A stretch of DNA of 64,000 nt from UBA6168 sp041163745 (lineage in GTDB: Bacteria; Bacteroidota; Bacteroidia; Chitinophagales; Saprospiraceae), in NCBI GenBank assembly GCA_041163745.1, contig JBEAQU010000081.1, positions 1 through 64,000 on the forward strand, written 5' to 3'. Both the position numbers and the translations under genes were made by a program. Shown piece by piece: positions 52,984-61,584 of the stretch. The notes under the pieces are model-generated. The model searched no databases and was not told where the DNA came from. It was given only the letters and a program-made list of their open reading frames with translations. Positions within the stretch are counted from its first letter, which is position 1, and each line of letters opens with the position of its first letter.

Positions 52984-54611
52984 CGGTTGATCTCGTCGAG
53001 GCTGGTGCGGTGTAGGGACCACATGTAGTCGGCTGGGCTGTAGCTTATCAGGGCCGCATTCTCCGCCACGATGTAGTATTCGATGGACTGTTCCCCGCCG
53101 GCAGGTTTGACGATGGCGCCGTAGACCCCGTTGGCGGCCGTCCCGTCGTCCGTCCTTCCGTCGTCATGCATCCGCATTTCTATGAAGCCGTCGGCTCCGT
53201 CCAGTCGGTAGTACAGGACGACCTTTTTCGGATACTTGTCGATTTGGGCGGTGATATGGAATTGGGTGAGCTTTTGCTGGGCCATGGGCTGCCGGGAAGC
53301 CACCTGCACCTGTGTAATGTCCGGCGGATAGACGGAGAGGTCCGGATGGGCCTTCAGGTAAGCGCCGCGCTTGCGCATCAGCTCGAGAATGCCGGGGATT
53401 TTGCTCTTGCGACCGATGGTCTCGTCGAGGCTCCGATCGAAATCCGCCAAGGTGTAATACTTGCCCGGATCCTGGTCCATTGCCTCCCGGACGAGTTGTT
53501 GGAGTTCTATCGCTCTTTTTTCCAACTGGCCGCCGATGACCTGCTCATGCAGCATCGTCCGTAGGTGGGAAAGATATTGCTTGCGCCAGGTTGGATTCTC
53601 CAACAGCTTGCTGACCAGGGGTTTGGTGGGGTTGTCGTCATAAAGGAGGGGGTCGAGTTCCTGTAGTTGCTTGATTTTGAGGTCGGAACCGGCGCCGGTG
53701 TTCTTGAAGCTTCCGAAGGCGAGGTTAAGGTCCCAGATGATCGGTACGAACCGACCGTTTTGGTCCTGGTAGAGGTAATAGTTGACGCTGTGTTGTCCGG
53801 AATAACTGCTCAGGTTGACCACAAGGTTGTTGAAGGCATGCATCCACAGGGTGGCGTCCACATCCAGGTGGTCGGGTAGGGTGGCGGGGGCTTGGTTCAG
53901 CGCCTTGGCGAGCTGGATGAGCGCACCGGTACCGTGCGCAGACAGCTTTTCGAAGTTGTAGTCGTAGCAGGCGGGACTCTCGTCGTATTCCAGGGAGCCG
54001 TAGATGTTGTTCTTGCAACCGGCTGGAGCCTTTTCCTCCTGCTGTTGGTTAGCTTTGAAGAAACCGTGTCCGGCACCGCCGAAATATCTTTCGAGGAACG
54101 GCGCTTCCTCGACGGATTCGATGTTGGCCATCAATCCGTAATATTCGCCGTTGACATAGACACGGGCAAAGTTGGCCAGGGGAGCGGGCATATACTTGCG
54201 TGCGATCTCATAGCCGAGGACTTCCCGGATCATGCTGGGGTCCCGCAGGGTGTTTGACAGCTTGATGTGCCGGTATCCCTCCAGGTGTCGGGAAGAATCC
54301 GTGTGGTCCAGGGAGATATGTAAGGGGTTGCGCCGGGATCCCGGGGCGAAGGATTTGCTGCCCCGGTACCGGATGCCCGCTCCCTCGAAAACGGTCCCGT
54401 TGATTGACACCGATCCTGAAAGCAGGCTGTTTCCGTTGAAACGAAGGGAGTCCAGCAGGTATGACCAGTTCGAAGCATCGAAGGTGATCCGAATGTCCTG
54501 TACGACGTCGGTACGGTAGAAATCCGGGGAGGCTGCCGGCTCCTGCGCACGGGAAACGAAGGGCAGCAGGTATGCCAGGAACAGCAATGGGAGTATGGTG
54601 TTAGATTTCAT
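52980..54611 (-). CDS. CotH kinase family protein, first of a coupled pair
   Basis: The 543-aa paralogue of the next gene has a clear signal peptide (MKSNTILPLLFLAYLLPFVSRAQ). Its CotH core follows the same order: IRITFDASNWSYLLDSLRFN, AGIRYRGSKSF, KLSNTLRDPSMIREVLGYEIARKYM, VYVNGEYYGLMANIESVEEAPFL, then IIWDLNLAFGSF with the WDxN site. The C-terminal beta-domain has MHDDGRTDDGTAANGVYG, as in the partner. The two proteins clearly derive from a duplication but are well diverged. It could phosphorylate or otherwise modify an exported protein together with its partner; nearby exported proteins are candidate substrates, which is speculation. ATG 54611 fits the signal peptide. Confidence 0.88.
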   Translation of the reverse strand: MKSNTILPLLFLAYLLPFVSRAQEPAASPDFYRTDVVQDIRITFDASNWSYLLDSLRFNGNSLLSGSVSINGTVFEGAGIRYRGSKSFAPGSRRNPLHISLDHTDSSRHLEGYRHIKLSNTLRDPSMIREVLGYEIARKYMPAPLANFARVYVNGEYYGLMANIESVEEAPFLERYFGGAGHGFFKANQQQEEKAPAGCKNNIYGSLEYDESPACYDYNFEKLSAHGTGALIQLAKALNQAPATLPDHLDVDATLWMHAFNNLVVNLSSYSGQHSVNYYLYQDQNGRFVPIIWDLNLAFGSFKNTGAGSDLKIKQLQELDPLLYDDNPTKPLVSKLLENPTWRKQYLSHLRTMLHEQVIGGQLEKRAIELQQLVREAMDQDPGKYYTLADFDRSLDETIGRKSKIPGILELMRKRGAYLKAHPDLSVYPPDITQVQVASRQPMAQQKLTQFHITAQIDKYPKKVVLYYRLDGADGFIEMRMHDDGRTDDGTAANGVYGAIVKPAGGEQSIEYYIVAENAALISYSPADYMWSLHRTSLDEINR

Positions 54612-54783
54612 GAAAGTCACGCTTTGTTCGAAAGGTCCTACATTAGAATGTCTGTGGTGTTGGATCGGATCCGGCACCGGATGCGGGTCCGTGATTAACC
54701 GCTGCAATGATAAAAAAAAAGTGCCGGATAAGCCCATCCTTCCGCCCGGTGTTTTCCATGGTTTGAATACCTGGACGGACAAG

Positions 54784-55284
54784 TCATGCGGTGGGGTCCA
54801 GTTCCTCGAAATAACCCGTCCGGACATTCTTCCGGACATTGTTCCAAGGGAAGTACCGGCCGTTCATGGCCACATACACTCCCGGCGGGAGCGTCTGAAG
54901 GAAAGCCAGGGCGCTGCCGAGATTGAAGAAGCCGTCCGAGGAGGTACCGAAAGCGTAGGGAACCAAGGCACCTGTCAGGACGATGGTCTTGTCCGTCAAC
55001 GATTCCTTGGCCAGATAGGTGGCCGTCTGGACGATGGTGTCGGTGCCGTGGGTGATGAGAATGCGGTCGGTGTTCGCCAAGCGGCAGTTGTGGGCGATGA
55101 TGGCCCGGTCTGAGTCCGTCATGTCCAGGCTGTCCACCATCATGAGCGTCTTGAGATTGTAGTCGATGGAACAACGTCCCCGCTCCAACATGGAGGGGAC
55201 ATTGGTATCCTTGAAAAACAGCACGCCGGAGATGTAGTTGTAGGCCTTGTCGAACGTCCCGCCTGTAACGAATACCTGAATCAT
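54784..55284 (-). CDS. Asparaginase domain protein, N-terminal domain only
   Basis: The 166-aa protein contains the two asparaginase signatures, VFVTGGTFDKAY (first catalytic Thr region) and ILITHGTDTIVQTA (second), and a TGALVPYAFGTSSDG segment. Full L-asparaginases have about 330 aa; the C-terminal domain is missing here. The frame ends cleanly and no second half lies downstream, so this is probably a natural single-domain member rather than a truncation, since short asparaginase-domain proteins are known in several phyla. Whether it hydrolyses asparagine is uncertain. Confidence 0.82.
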   Translation of the reverse strand: MIQVFVTGGTFDKAYNYISGVLFFKDTNVPSMLERGRCSIDYNLKTLMMVDSLDMTDSDRAIIAHNCRLANTDRILITHGTDTIVQTATYLAKESLTDKTIVLTGALVPYAFGTSSDGFFNLGSALAFLQTLPPGVYVAMNGRYFPWNNVRKNVRTGYFEELDPTA

Positions 55285-55368
55285 GGTCGCAACGGAATAA
55301 GATGCAAAGGTAGGTAAAAGCCCTCGCTCGGACGGTAAAATGTTGCGGGCGGTTGTTCCTGCGACGGC

Positions 55369-56070
55369 TTACGGTGTGCCTGGTGGAAAATCTCTTACGA
55401 ACGGGAGACGGCGTTCCCGGTAACGGTCCAGACCGAGCAACTCCCGGAAGCGGAGCATGGATTCGAAGGGGCCCTGGTCGGCCGCCAGGTTTACCATCCA
55501 GGCAGGGATGTTGCCACCCGGGTCGGATTGGAGGTAATAATCGACCTGCACAGCGCCGTCCCGGCCGGGACGGAAGGTCCAGGAGAAGTTCGCATCCTTG
55601 ATCCGGACGATGTTTTCCTTCTCCGGCAGCATCCAATGCCGTGACCAAGTCTGGGAATGGATGGCATAGGTCTTCGGATCCTGCCAGAAACGGGAGTAGA
55701 GGACAAGGTCCCTGTTCTCGAAGGGCCAGGGAAAATCCAGTTCGGCATAATAATACACCTCCGTCTCCGATACCCGGTCGATGGTGCGGGAGACCAGCGA
55801 AGCGTATACCCAGTCGTTGTAACCCTCCACGTCTGTCAGCAGCGCACCGATGGCTTGGAGGGAAGCCTGCAAGGTGGTGCTGAATTTCAATTCCTTGATG
55901 GCCGATCCCTCCTGTTCCCGGATGTATACGTCGATGCCGTCCTTCCGTTTCTTCAATTCCCAGCCGTCCAGGTCCGACCCCGCCGGCCGCCGGCTGTCGG
56001 AAAGGAGGGGCAAGACCAGCATCAGCAGGCCAGCCAGGTGAATCTGACGAAAGTTGGATATGGTTTGCAT
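55369..56070 (-). CDS. START domain-containing exported protein
   Basis: The 233-aa protein has a probable signal peptide (MQTISNFRQIHLAGLLMLVL) and a START-type lipid-binding fold: GWELKKRKDGIDVYIREQ, IKELKFSTTL, DVEGYNDWVYASLVSRTID, YYYAELDFPWPFENRDLVLYS and WTFRPGRDGAVQVDYYLQSDPGGNIPAWMVN. START domains hold a hydrophobic ligand in a deep pocket, so periplasmic lipid binding or transfer is possible. The C-terminal RERRLPFVRDF is a short tail. It is divergent from thyA. Confidence 0.83.
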   Translation of the reverse strand: MQTISNFRQIHLAGLLMLVLPLLSDSRRPAGSDLDGWELKKRKDGIDVYIREQEGSAIKELKFSTTLQASLQAIGALLTDVEGYNDWVYASLVSRTIDRVSETEVYYYAELDFPWPFENRDLVLYSRFWQDPKTYAIHSQTWSRHWMLPEKENIVRIKDANFSWTFRPGRDGAVQVDYYLQSDPGGNIPAWMVNLAADQGPFESMLRFRELLGLDRYRERRLPFVRDFPPGTP

Positions 56071-56244
56071 GGATTTGTTGGCAAGTGAGGGAATCCCGGA
56101 GCTACGCTTAATTAAACCGCACGCAGTCCTGATTGTTTCGCGATGCCGCTGTCGTGTCGGAATATTTTGGGTCGCCGACGGGCCGTCCGTATGCGTGGCG
56201 TATGAAATTATCACCCCCACCCTCGGTCGTCCTGTTTATTTCCT

Positions 56245-56252
56245 TAATTTTG
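56245..56252 (+). promoter_or_regulatory. Candidate -7 promoter box (TAATTTTG) for thyA
   Basis: TAATTTTG matches TAnnTTTG exactly, 70 bp upstream of the thyA ATG, in an AT-rich patch of a GC-rich gap. The upstream region has no convincing TTTG at the expected distance. Confidence 0.42.
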
Positions 56253-56322
56253 ACATGCGCGGGTCGGGACGGTCTCCGTTTGGGAGGCCCGCCGCCTGGA
56301 AAATCCAACAAGCCGACGCCCT

Positions 56323-57117
56323 ATGCATCAATACCACACCCTGCTGGAACATATTCTGTCAAACGGGGTCGACAAATCCGATCGCACCGGAACGGGTACC
56401 CGCAGCGTGTTCGGTTACCAGTTCCGTTTCCGGCTCGCCGACGGATTCCCACTGCTCACCACCCGGAAACTACATCTGAAATCCATCATTCACGAGCTGC
56501 TCTGGTTCCTCCGGGGTGATACGAACATCGCCTATCTCAAGGATCACGGCGTCAGCATCTGGGACGAATGGGCGGACCAGCACGGAGACCTCGGTCCCAT
56601 CTATGGCAAACAATGGGTTGCCTGGGCGGCGGCGGACGGAAGGACCGTCAACCAGGTCGCCCAGGCTGTCGACCTTATCCGACGGGACCCCGACAGCCGC
56701 CGTATTGTCGTCAGCGCCTGGAATGTGGGCGACCTGCCGCGGATGCATCTCAGCCCCTGTCATGCCCTCTTTCAATTCTATGTGGCGGATGGGGCGCTGT
56801 CCTGCCAACTGTACCAGCGCTCGGCGGATGTTTTCCTCGGCGTTCCGTTCAACATCGCGTCCTATGCCTTGCTCACGATGATGATGGCGCAGGTATGCGA
56901 CCTCGTGCCGGGTGACTTCATCCATACCTTCGGAGACGTCCATATTTACGACAACCACCGGGAACAGGTCCGGACGCTACTGGCCAGGGAACCCCGACCA
57001 TTGCCCACCATGGAGATCAATCCGGCGGTCAAGGACATCTTCGGATTCGCCTATGATGATTTCCGCTTGGTCGGATATGACCCGCATCCGCCGATCAAGG
57101 CACCCGTGGCGGTCTGA
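56323..57117 (+). CDS. thyA: Thymidylate synthase
   Basis: ThyA methylates dUMP to dTMP using 5,10-methylenetetrahydrofolate. The 264-aa product matches the short E. coli-type enzyme: SDRTGTGTRSVFG with the phosphate-binding Arg, RDPDSRRIVVSAWN, the catalytic C146 in LSPCHALFQFYV, CQLYQRSADVFLGVPFNIASYALL and HIYDNHREQV. No dihydrofolate reductase gene follows, unlike in many genomes. The gene after it encodes a TIGR00266 protein. Confidence 0.97.
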   Translation: MHQYHTLLEHILSNGVDKSDRTGTGTRSVFGYQFRFRLADGFPLLTTRKLHLKSIIHELLWFLRGDTNIAYLKDHGVSIWDEWADQHGDLGPIYGKQWVAWAAADGRTVNQVAQAVDLIRRDPDSRRIVVSAWNVGDLPRMHLSPCHALFQFYVADGALSCQLYQRSADVFLGVPFNIASYALLTMMMAQVCDLVPGDFIHTFGDVHIYDNHREQVRTLLAREPRPLPTMEINPAVKDIFGFAYDDFRLVGYDPHPPIKAPVAV

Positions 57118-57181
57118 GGTCCCCGCACGGAAGGTCGCAACAGGCGGTACCGCATGATGAAACCAGTCTAATTTGTTTCTT

Positions 57182-57979
57182 ATGAAATCAAATCACGAAA
57201 TAGATTACACCCTCCACGGAGAAGAGATGCAATTCGTGGAAATAGAACTCGACCCGCAGGAAAGCGTCATTGCGGAAAGCGGCAGCTTCATGATGATGGA
57301 TGACGGCATCCGCATGCAGACCATCTTCGGCGACGGCAGCCAGTCCCAGCAGGGCGGTATCTTCGGCAAATTGCTCAGCGCCGGAAAACGGGTGCTGACA
57401 GGCGAGAGCCTGTTCATGACCGCTTTCACCAATCACGGCGTCGGCAAGCGGCGGGTAAGCTTCGCCGCGCCCTATTCCGGCAGGATCATCCCCATGGACC
57501 TGTTCGAACTGGGCGGAAAGGTGATCTGCCAAAAGGACGCTTTCCTGTGTGCGGCGAAAGGGGTCTCCATCGGAATCGATTTCCAACGGCGGCTCGGCAC
57601 AGGTCTCTTTGGTGGCGAAGGGTTCATCATGCAGCGGCTGGAAGGGGATGGAATGGCTTTCGTCCATGCCGGCGGAATGACCATCGAGAAACAACTGGCG
57701 CCAGGGGAAGTGCTCCGCGTGGATACCGGTTGTGTCGTGGCCTATACAGGCCAGGTCAGTTTCGATGTGGAATTCGTCGGGGGCATCAAGAACACCATCT
57801 TCGGCGGGGAAGGGCTATTCTTCGCCGTGCTGCGCGGACCGGGCCATGTCTGGTTGCAGTCCTTGCCCATCAGCAGGCTGGCCAGCCGTATTCTGCGGTA
57901 CGCCCAACCTGGCAACAGAAAGGAGGAAGGGAGCGTGCTCGGCGGACTGGGCAATCTGCTTGACGGCGACGGATACTGA
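57182..57979 (+). CDS. TIGR00266 / AIM24 family protein
   Basis: This 265-aa protein belongs to the widespread AIM24-like family of unknown biochemical role. It has MQFVEIELDPQESVIAESG, FMMMDDGIRMQTIFGDG, AGKRVLTGESLFMTAFTNHG, GRIIPMDLFELGGKVICQKD, GEGFIMQRLEGDGMAFVHAGG and GPGHVWLQSLPISRLA, all standard for the family. Two beta-sandwich halves are expected. ATG 57182 is used rather than the in-frame TTG three codons earlier. Confidence 0.88.
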   Translation: MKSNHEIDYTLHGEEMQFVEIELDPQESVIAESGSFMMMDDGIRMQTIFGDGSQSQQGGIFGKLLSAGKRVLTGESLFMTAFTNHGVGKRRVSFAAPYSGRIIPMDLFELGGKVICQKDAFLCAAKGVSIGIDFQRRLGTGLFGGEGFIMQRLEGDGMAFVHAGGMTIEKQLAPGEVLRVDTGCVVAYTGQVSFDVEFVGGIKNTIFGGEGLFFAVLRGPGHVWLQSLPISRLASRILRYAQPGNRKEEGSVLGGLGNLLDGDGY

Positions 57980-58062
57980 TCCGTCGCCATCACGACACCG
58001 GAATTCGCCGCTTCACACATGTCATACCTTGCAAACGGTTCCGGTGCGGTCGGAATCCCTTG

Positions 58063-58617
58063 TCAGTGACGCTGCATGGGGCGGTAATTTCGCTGGTAGG
58101 TGTCCCATGGCACCTTCCGGTGGTTGTTCTCGCCGAAATAGGTCAGGATGGTTTCGAACTCGCCGGCATCCCGATAGCCTGGGATGGATTGTATGACTTC
58201 CAATCGCTCGTCCAGGAACACGATGGTGGGATAACTCAACCGTCCCTGGGTGATCTCGGCAGCCAGTTCATGATACCCTCGCATTCCGTTCTTGACGAAC
58301 TGATAGTTCCTGCCTTTGAACGATAGGTCCCCGCGCTGCTCGGCATCGAACTTGACGGCATAGTAACGCTCGTTGACATACCGGGCGATTTCCTGCTCCG
58401 CAAAGGTCGTGGCGTCCATCCGCTTGCACCAGCCGCACCATTCCGTGTACACGTCCACGACGACTTTGCGCTCTTCCGTCCTGGAACGTTCCACCATTTC
58501 CTCCCAGGTCAGCCATTGGATGCCACCCGGTCCGGAAGGCGCCGTCGAATCAGTGGTGAAGGCGAGGAAACCAACTCCGGCCGTCAATATTCCCGTCAAT
58601 AAGATTGATTTTTTCAT
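58063..58617 (-). CDS. Exported thioredoxin-like protein
   Basis: The 184-aa protein has an N-terminal signal or anchor (MKKSILLTGILTAGVGFLAF). Its thioredoxin-like domain has the redox motif CGWC in VVDVYTEWCGWCKRMDATTF (about 54-73) and the cis-Pro loop LSYPTIVFLDE. This resembles the DUF255/thioredoxin-7 group of periplasmic thiol proteins, which may reduce or isomerise disulfides or be fed by DsbD-like partners. After the fold comes a ~35-residue basic tail. It lies 102 bp downstream of ribD on the same strand. Confidence 0.87.
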   Translation of the reverse strand: MKKSILLTGILTAGVGFLAFTTDSTAPSGPGGIQWLTWEEMVERSRTEERKVVVDVYTEWCGWCKRMDATTFAEQEIARYVNERYYAVKFDAEQRGDLSFKGRNYQFVKNGMRGYHELAAEITQGRLSYPTIVFLDERLEVIQSIPGYRDAGEFETILTYFGENNHRKVPWDTYQRNYRPMQRH

Positions 58618-58719
58618 CTGCCTGCGTTTTTCAACTTGATGCTTCCATCGATAAAATTACATTGCTGAAACAATTGCGCGTAAACCAATTTGCCAGCTGC
58701 CGCTGATTTTATCAAAAGT

Positions 58720-59766
58720 TTAACGGTGTGCCGCCGGATTGTCGAACAGCAACAGCCGGTCCTTCCCCAGCTGGTGCAGCTCCGTCAACCGACCGTCTAT
58801 CCGTGGTGCAGGGATTCCGCCGGAACCCGTCGCGACCGAACCGTCGATGATCAATGCCTGGTCCCACAAACCCTGCGCTGCGAATGACCGAAGGATCTGG
58901 CCACCGCCCTCCACCAACAGGGAGCTGACCTGCCGCAGGTACAGGGCTTCCATCAGCCGAGCCAACATGTCCCCGTCAAAAGGCATGGTCATGTACGCTG
59001 CCGCCGATGCCCCCCCCGGCGGTGGCGGATTTTCCGTGATGACCAGGGTCGGGTGTCCGTCCCGCAGCACCCTCGCCGTGTCAGGTATCCGCAAACACCT
59101 GTCCAGCACAATCCGCAACGGATTCCGCCCCCCCCAGTATCGGTCGGTCAGCGCCGGGTCGTCCGTCAGCACGGTCTTTGTTCCGACCAGTATGGCGTCA
59201 TACCGGCTGCGCAAACGGTGTACCCACCGCCGGGTATACGCATGGCTGATGGCGACCTGCTCCCCCTCCCGACCCAGACAACCGTCGACGGAACGTGCGA
59301 ATTTCAACAGAACGAACGGCCGGTTCCGCTGTACAAAGGTCTCCCGGATCCGACACAAGGCCCGGCCCTCCTCCTCGAGGATGCCGGTGCGGACCTCCAC
59401 CCCCGCTTCGCGCAACTGTCGGATCCCACGGCCGGACACCGCCGGGGAAAGGTCCGTGCAGGACACGACCACCCTCGGTATGCGATGCCGGATGATCAGG
59501 TCGCTGCACGGTGGGGTTCTCCCATGTACATTGCAGGGCTCCAGGGAGACGTACAGGGTGGACGACCCGACCAGGTGCAGGTCGGCCTCGCGGACACTGG
59601 CCAAGGCGTTGACTTCCGCATGCGCCTCACCATACCGACGGTGCCAGCCTTCCCCGATGATCCTGTCGCCATGCACCAACACCGCGCCCACCATCGGATT
59701 GGGAGATACCGAACCCGCTCCCAACCGGGCCAGCTCGAAACACCTGCGCATGTATTTTTCTTCCAT
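58720..59766 (-). CDS. ribD: Bifunctional riboflavin biosynthesis deaminase/reductase RibD
   Basis: RibD carries out two early steps of riboflavin synthesis. The deaminase domain has H49 and E51 in GEAHAEVNAL and zinc ligands C78 and C87 in LEPCNVHGRTPPCSDL. The reductase domain (about 150-348) has VLLKFARSVDG, SRYDAILVGTKTVLTDDPALTDR, NPLRIVLDR and SLLVEGGGQILRSF. The 348-aa length is right for the fused enzyme. ATG 59766 (MEEKYMRRCFELA) is the family start. It is divergent from an M16 peptidase gene; other rib genes are not nearby. Confidence 0.95.
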   Translation of the reverse strand: MEEKYMRRCFELARLGAGSVSPNPMVGAVLVHGDRIIGEGWHRRYGEAHAEVNALASVREADLHLVGSSTLYVSLEPCNVHGRTPPCSDLIIRHRIPRVVVSCTDLSPAVSGRGIRQLREAGVEVRTGILEEEGRALCRIRETFVQRNRPFVLLKFARSVDGCLGREGEQVAISHAYTRRWVHRLRSRYDAILVGTKTVLTDDPALTDRYWGGRNPLRIVLDRCLRIPDTARVLRDGHPTLVITENPPPPGGASAAAYMTMPFDGDMLARLMEALYLRQVSSLLVEGGGQILRSFAAQGLWDQALIIDGSVATGSGGIPAPRIDGRLTELHQLGKDRLLLFDNPAAHR

Positions 59767-60148
59767 ATCGATTCGTCTGAGAAGTGGTTCCGAAACGGCC
59801 GGTCGCCCGCCCGCCGACATCCTGCCCTCCGATGACATGCCGTTCGTCCATACTTTCCTGCCGCCGGTCTATGAAATTACAGTTCGGCGAAGCCGCGGAT
59901 TTTCTTGCAATGTAATGCGAACCGGCCTTTTGTCGGCCGAACCGTCCGAATTTTTTAACCGGCGGTTGGTGCCGAGCGCCTGTCGGTATCTTTCGAGATC
60001 CGGTGCGAAGCGGCCTCGCCGGGTTCCAAATCACGGTCCGGCGAACCTTTTGTCACGCGTTGCGTTGATTTCTCATGTCATCGCACCCCGTGCGGAAAAC
60101 CTTTGTCCTGGCTATCTTCCATCATTCATCAATTCATCGAAAACGTCC
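59767..60148. other. Divergent intergenic region between ribD and the M16 peptidase gene
   Basis: The 382-bp gap contains a perfect 7-bp hairpin TCGCCGG (60016-60022) / CCGGCGA (60038-60044) followed by CCTTTTG, and a smaller CGGCC/GGCCG hairpin around 59925-59945. A minus-strand TAATTTCA near 59870 is a poor -7 match. No FMN riboswitch consensus was recognised upstream of ribD. The long open frame running through this gap into the peptidase gene is not coding here. Confidence 0.4.
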
Positions 60149-61471
60149 ATGAAAAAAGCATTTCTGGCACTGGCAGCCCTGCTCCACCTGGTGGTGCTGG
60201 TTTCCGCCCAGCAAAACAAAATCTCGTTCGAGGAATACGACCTTCCCAACGGCCTGCATGTCATCCTTCACCAAGACCACGCCACCCCGATCGTGGGTGT
60301 CTCCGTCCTGTACCACGTAGGTTCCAAGAATGAAAAACCGGACCGGACCGGCTTCGCTCATTTCTTCGAACACCTGCTTTTCGAAGGATCGGAAAACATC
60401 CAACGCGGGCAATTCGACGATTACATACAGAACGCCGGCGGCACAAACAACGCCAATACCTCCTGGGACCGCACATTCTACTACGAAATCCTACCTTCCA
60501 ACCAACTGGCCCTGGGCCTGTGGCTGGAGTCGGAACGGATGCTCCACGCCAGCGTCGACGATAAAGGCATCGAGACACAACGGCAGGTCGTCAAGGAGGA
60601 ACGGCGCCAAAGGGTCGATAACCGACCCTATGGCAGCATCATGGAGCAATCCATGAAAAGGGCCTTCTCCGCACATCCTTACCGCTGGCCGATCATCGGC
60701 TCCATGGAACATCTAGATGCCGCGCAGGAAGCGGATTACAAGGATTTCTACGCCCAGTTCTATGTGCCGAACAATGCCGTGCTCTCCATCGCAGGCGATA
60801 TCGACATCCCGCTTACCAAGAAGCTGGTGGATCAATATTTCGGCTCCATCCCCGGGAAAGCGGAACCATACCGGCCAAGCGTGCAGGAACCGGCCCTGAA
60901 AGGAGAGGTCCGTGACACCGTGTATGACAACATCCAGTTGCCGGCCGTGGTGCAGACCTATCGCATCCCCGCCCAAGGCACCCCCGATTATTACGCCGTC
61001 AGCATGTTGAGCCAACTTTTATCCCAAGGAGAGAGCTCCCGCCTGTACCGGACCCTCGTGGACGAACAACAAAAGGCACTCTACATCGGCAACTTCACCC
61101 TCGGTCTAGAGGATCCCGGCGTCTCCATCGCTTTCGGTATCTGCAACGCTGGCATCGATCCGAAGGATATGGAAGCCGGTATAGACGCGGAAATCGACCG
61201 GGTACGACAGGAACTCATTTCGGAAACGGAATACCAGAAGCTGCGCAACCAGGTGGAGAACGATTTCATCACCGCCAACGCCTCCGTCATGGGTGTCGCG
61301 GAATCCCTCGCCAATTACCATACCTACTTCGGAGACGCCAACCTGATCAACACGGAAATCGAACGCTATTTCAAGGTGTCCCGGGAAGATATCCGGCGCG
61401 TGGCTCAACAATACTTCCATCGCGACAACCGGGTCGTCCTGTATTACCTCCCCAAACCAAGCCAACCCTGA
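60149..61471 (+). CDS. M16 family zinc metallopeptidase, catalytic subunit
   Basis: The 440-aa exported protein has a signal peptide (MKKAFLALAALLHLVVLVSA). The inverted zinc motif HFFEH (H71, E74, H75) has its third ligand Glu about 76 residues on, in VVKEERRQRVDNRP (E150 or E151). The second half has the M16 C-terminal domain with QLLSQGESSRLYRTLVDEQQ and FGICNAG. Such two-gene M16 systems degrade peptides or process proteins in the periplasm. It is followed after 113 bp by a second M16 protein lacking the zinc site, matching the active/inactive pairing seen in mitochondrial processing peptidase and bacterial pairs. The frame is open for 470 codons upstream, but ATG 60149 is the signal-peptide start. 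Confidence 0.92.
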   Translation: MKKAFLALAALLHLVVLVSAQQNKISFEEYDLPNGLHVILHQDHATPIVGVSVLYHVGSKNEKPDRTGFAHFFEHLLFEGSENIQRGQFDDYIQNAGGTNNANTSWDRTFYYEILPSNQLALGLWLESERMLHASVDDKGIETQRQVVKEERRQRVDNRPYGSIMEQSMKRAFSAHPYRWPIIGSMEHLDAAQEADYKDFYAQFYVPNNAVLSIAGDIDIPLTKKLVDQYFGSIPGKAEPYRPSVQEPALKGEVRDTVYDNIQLPAVVQTYRIPAQGTPDYYAVSMLSQLLSQGESSRLYRTLVDEQQKALYIGNFTLGLEDPGVSIAFGICNAGIDPKDMEAGIDAEIDRVRQELISETEYQKLRNQVENDFITANASVMGVAESLANYHTYFGDANLINTEIERYFKVSREDIRRVAQQYFHRDNRVVLYYLPKPSQP

Positions 61472-61584
61472 AGTACATACCGCTCCGGCAGGAGCTTACG
61501 CCTGACCGCCCCGCGCTCGACCCGCCCTTGAATAAACGGATTCCGGCAAAGGGGAATCATCATCCAAGCAATCGTTCCATTCTT

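Noticed and set aside
59767..59900. FMN riboswitch upstream of ribD
   Set aside because: The conserved RFN element segments were not found on the minus strand before ribD.
58739..60148. 470-codon upstream extension of the first M16 peptidase frame
   Set aside because: It is antisense to ribD and Ser/Arg/Pro-rich. The signal peptide at 60149 marks the true start.
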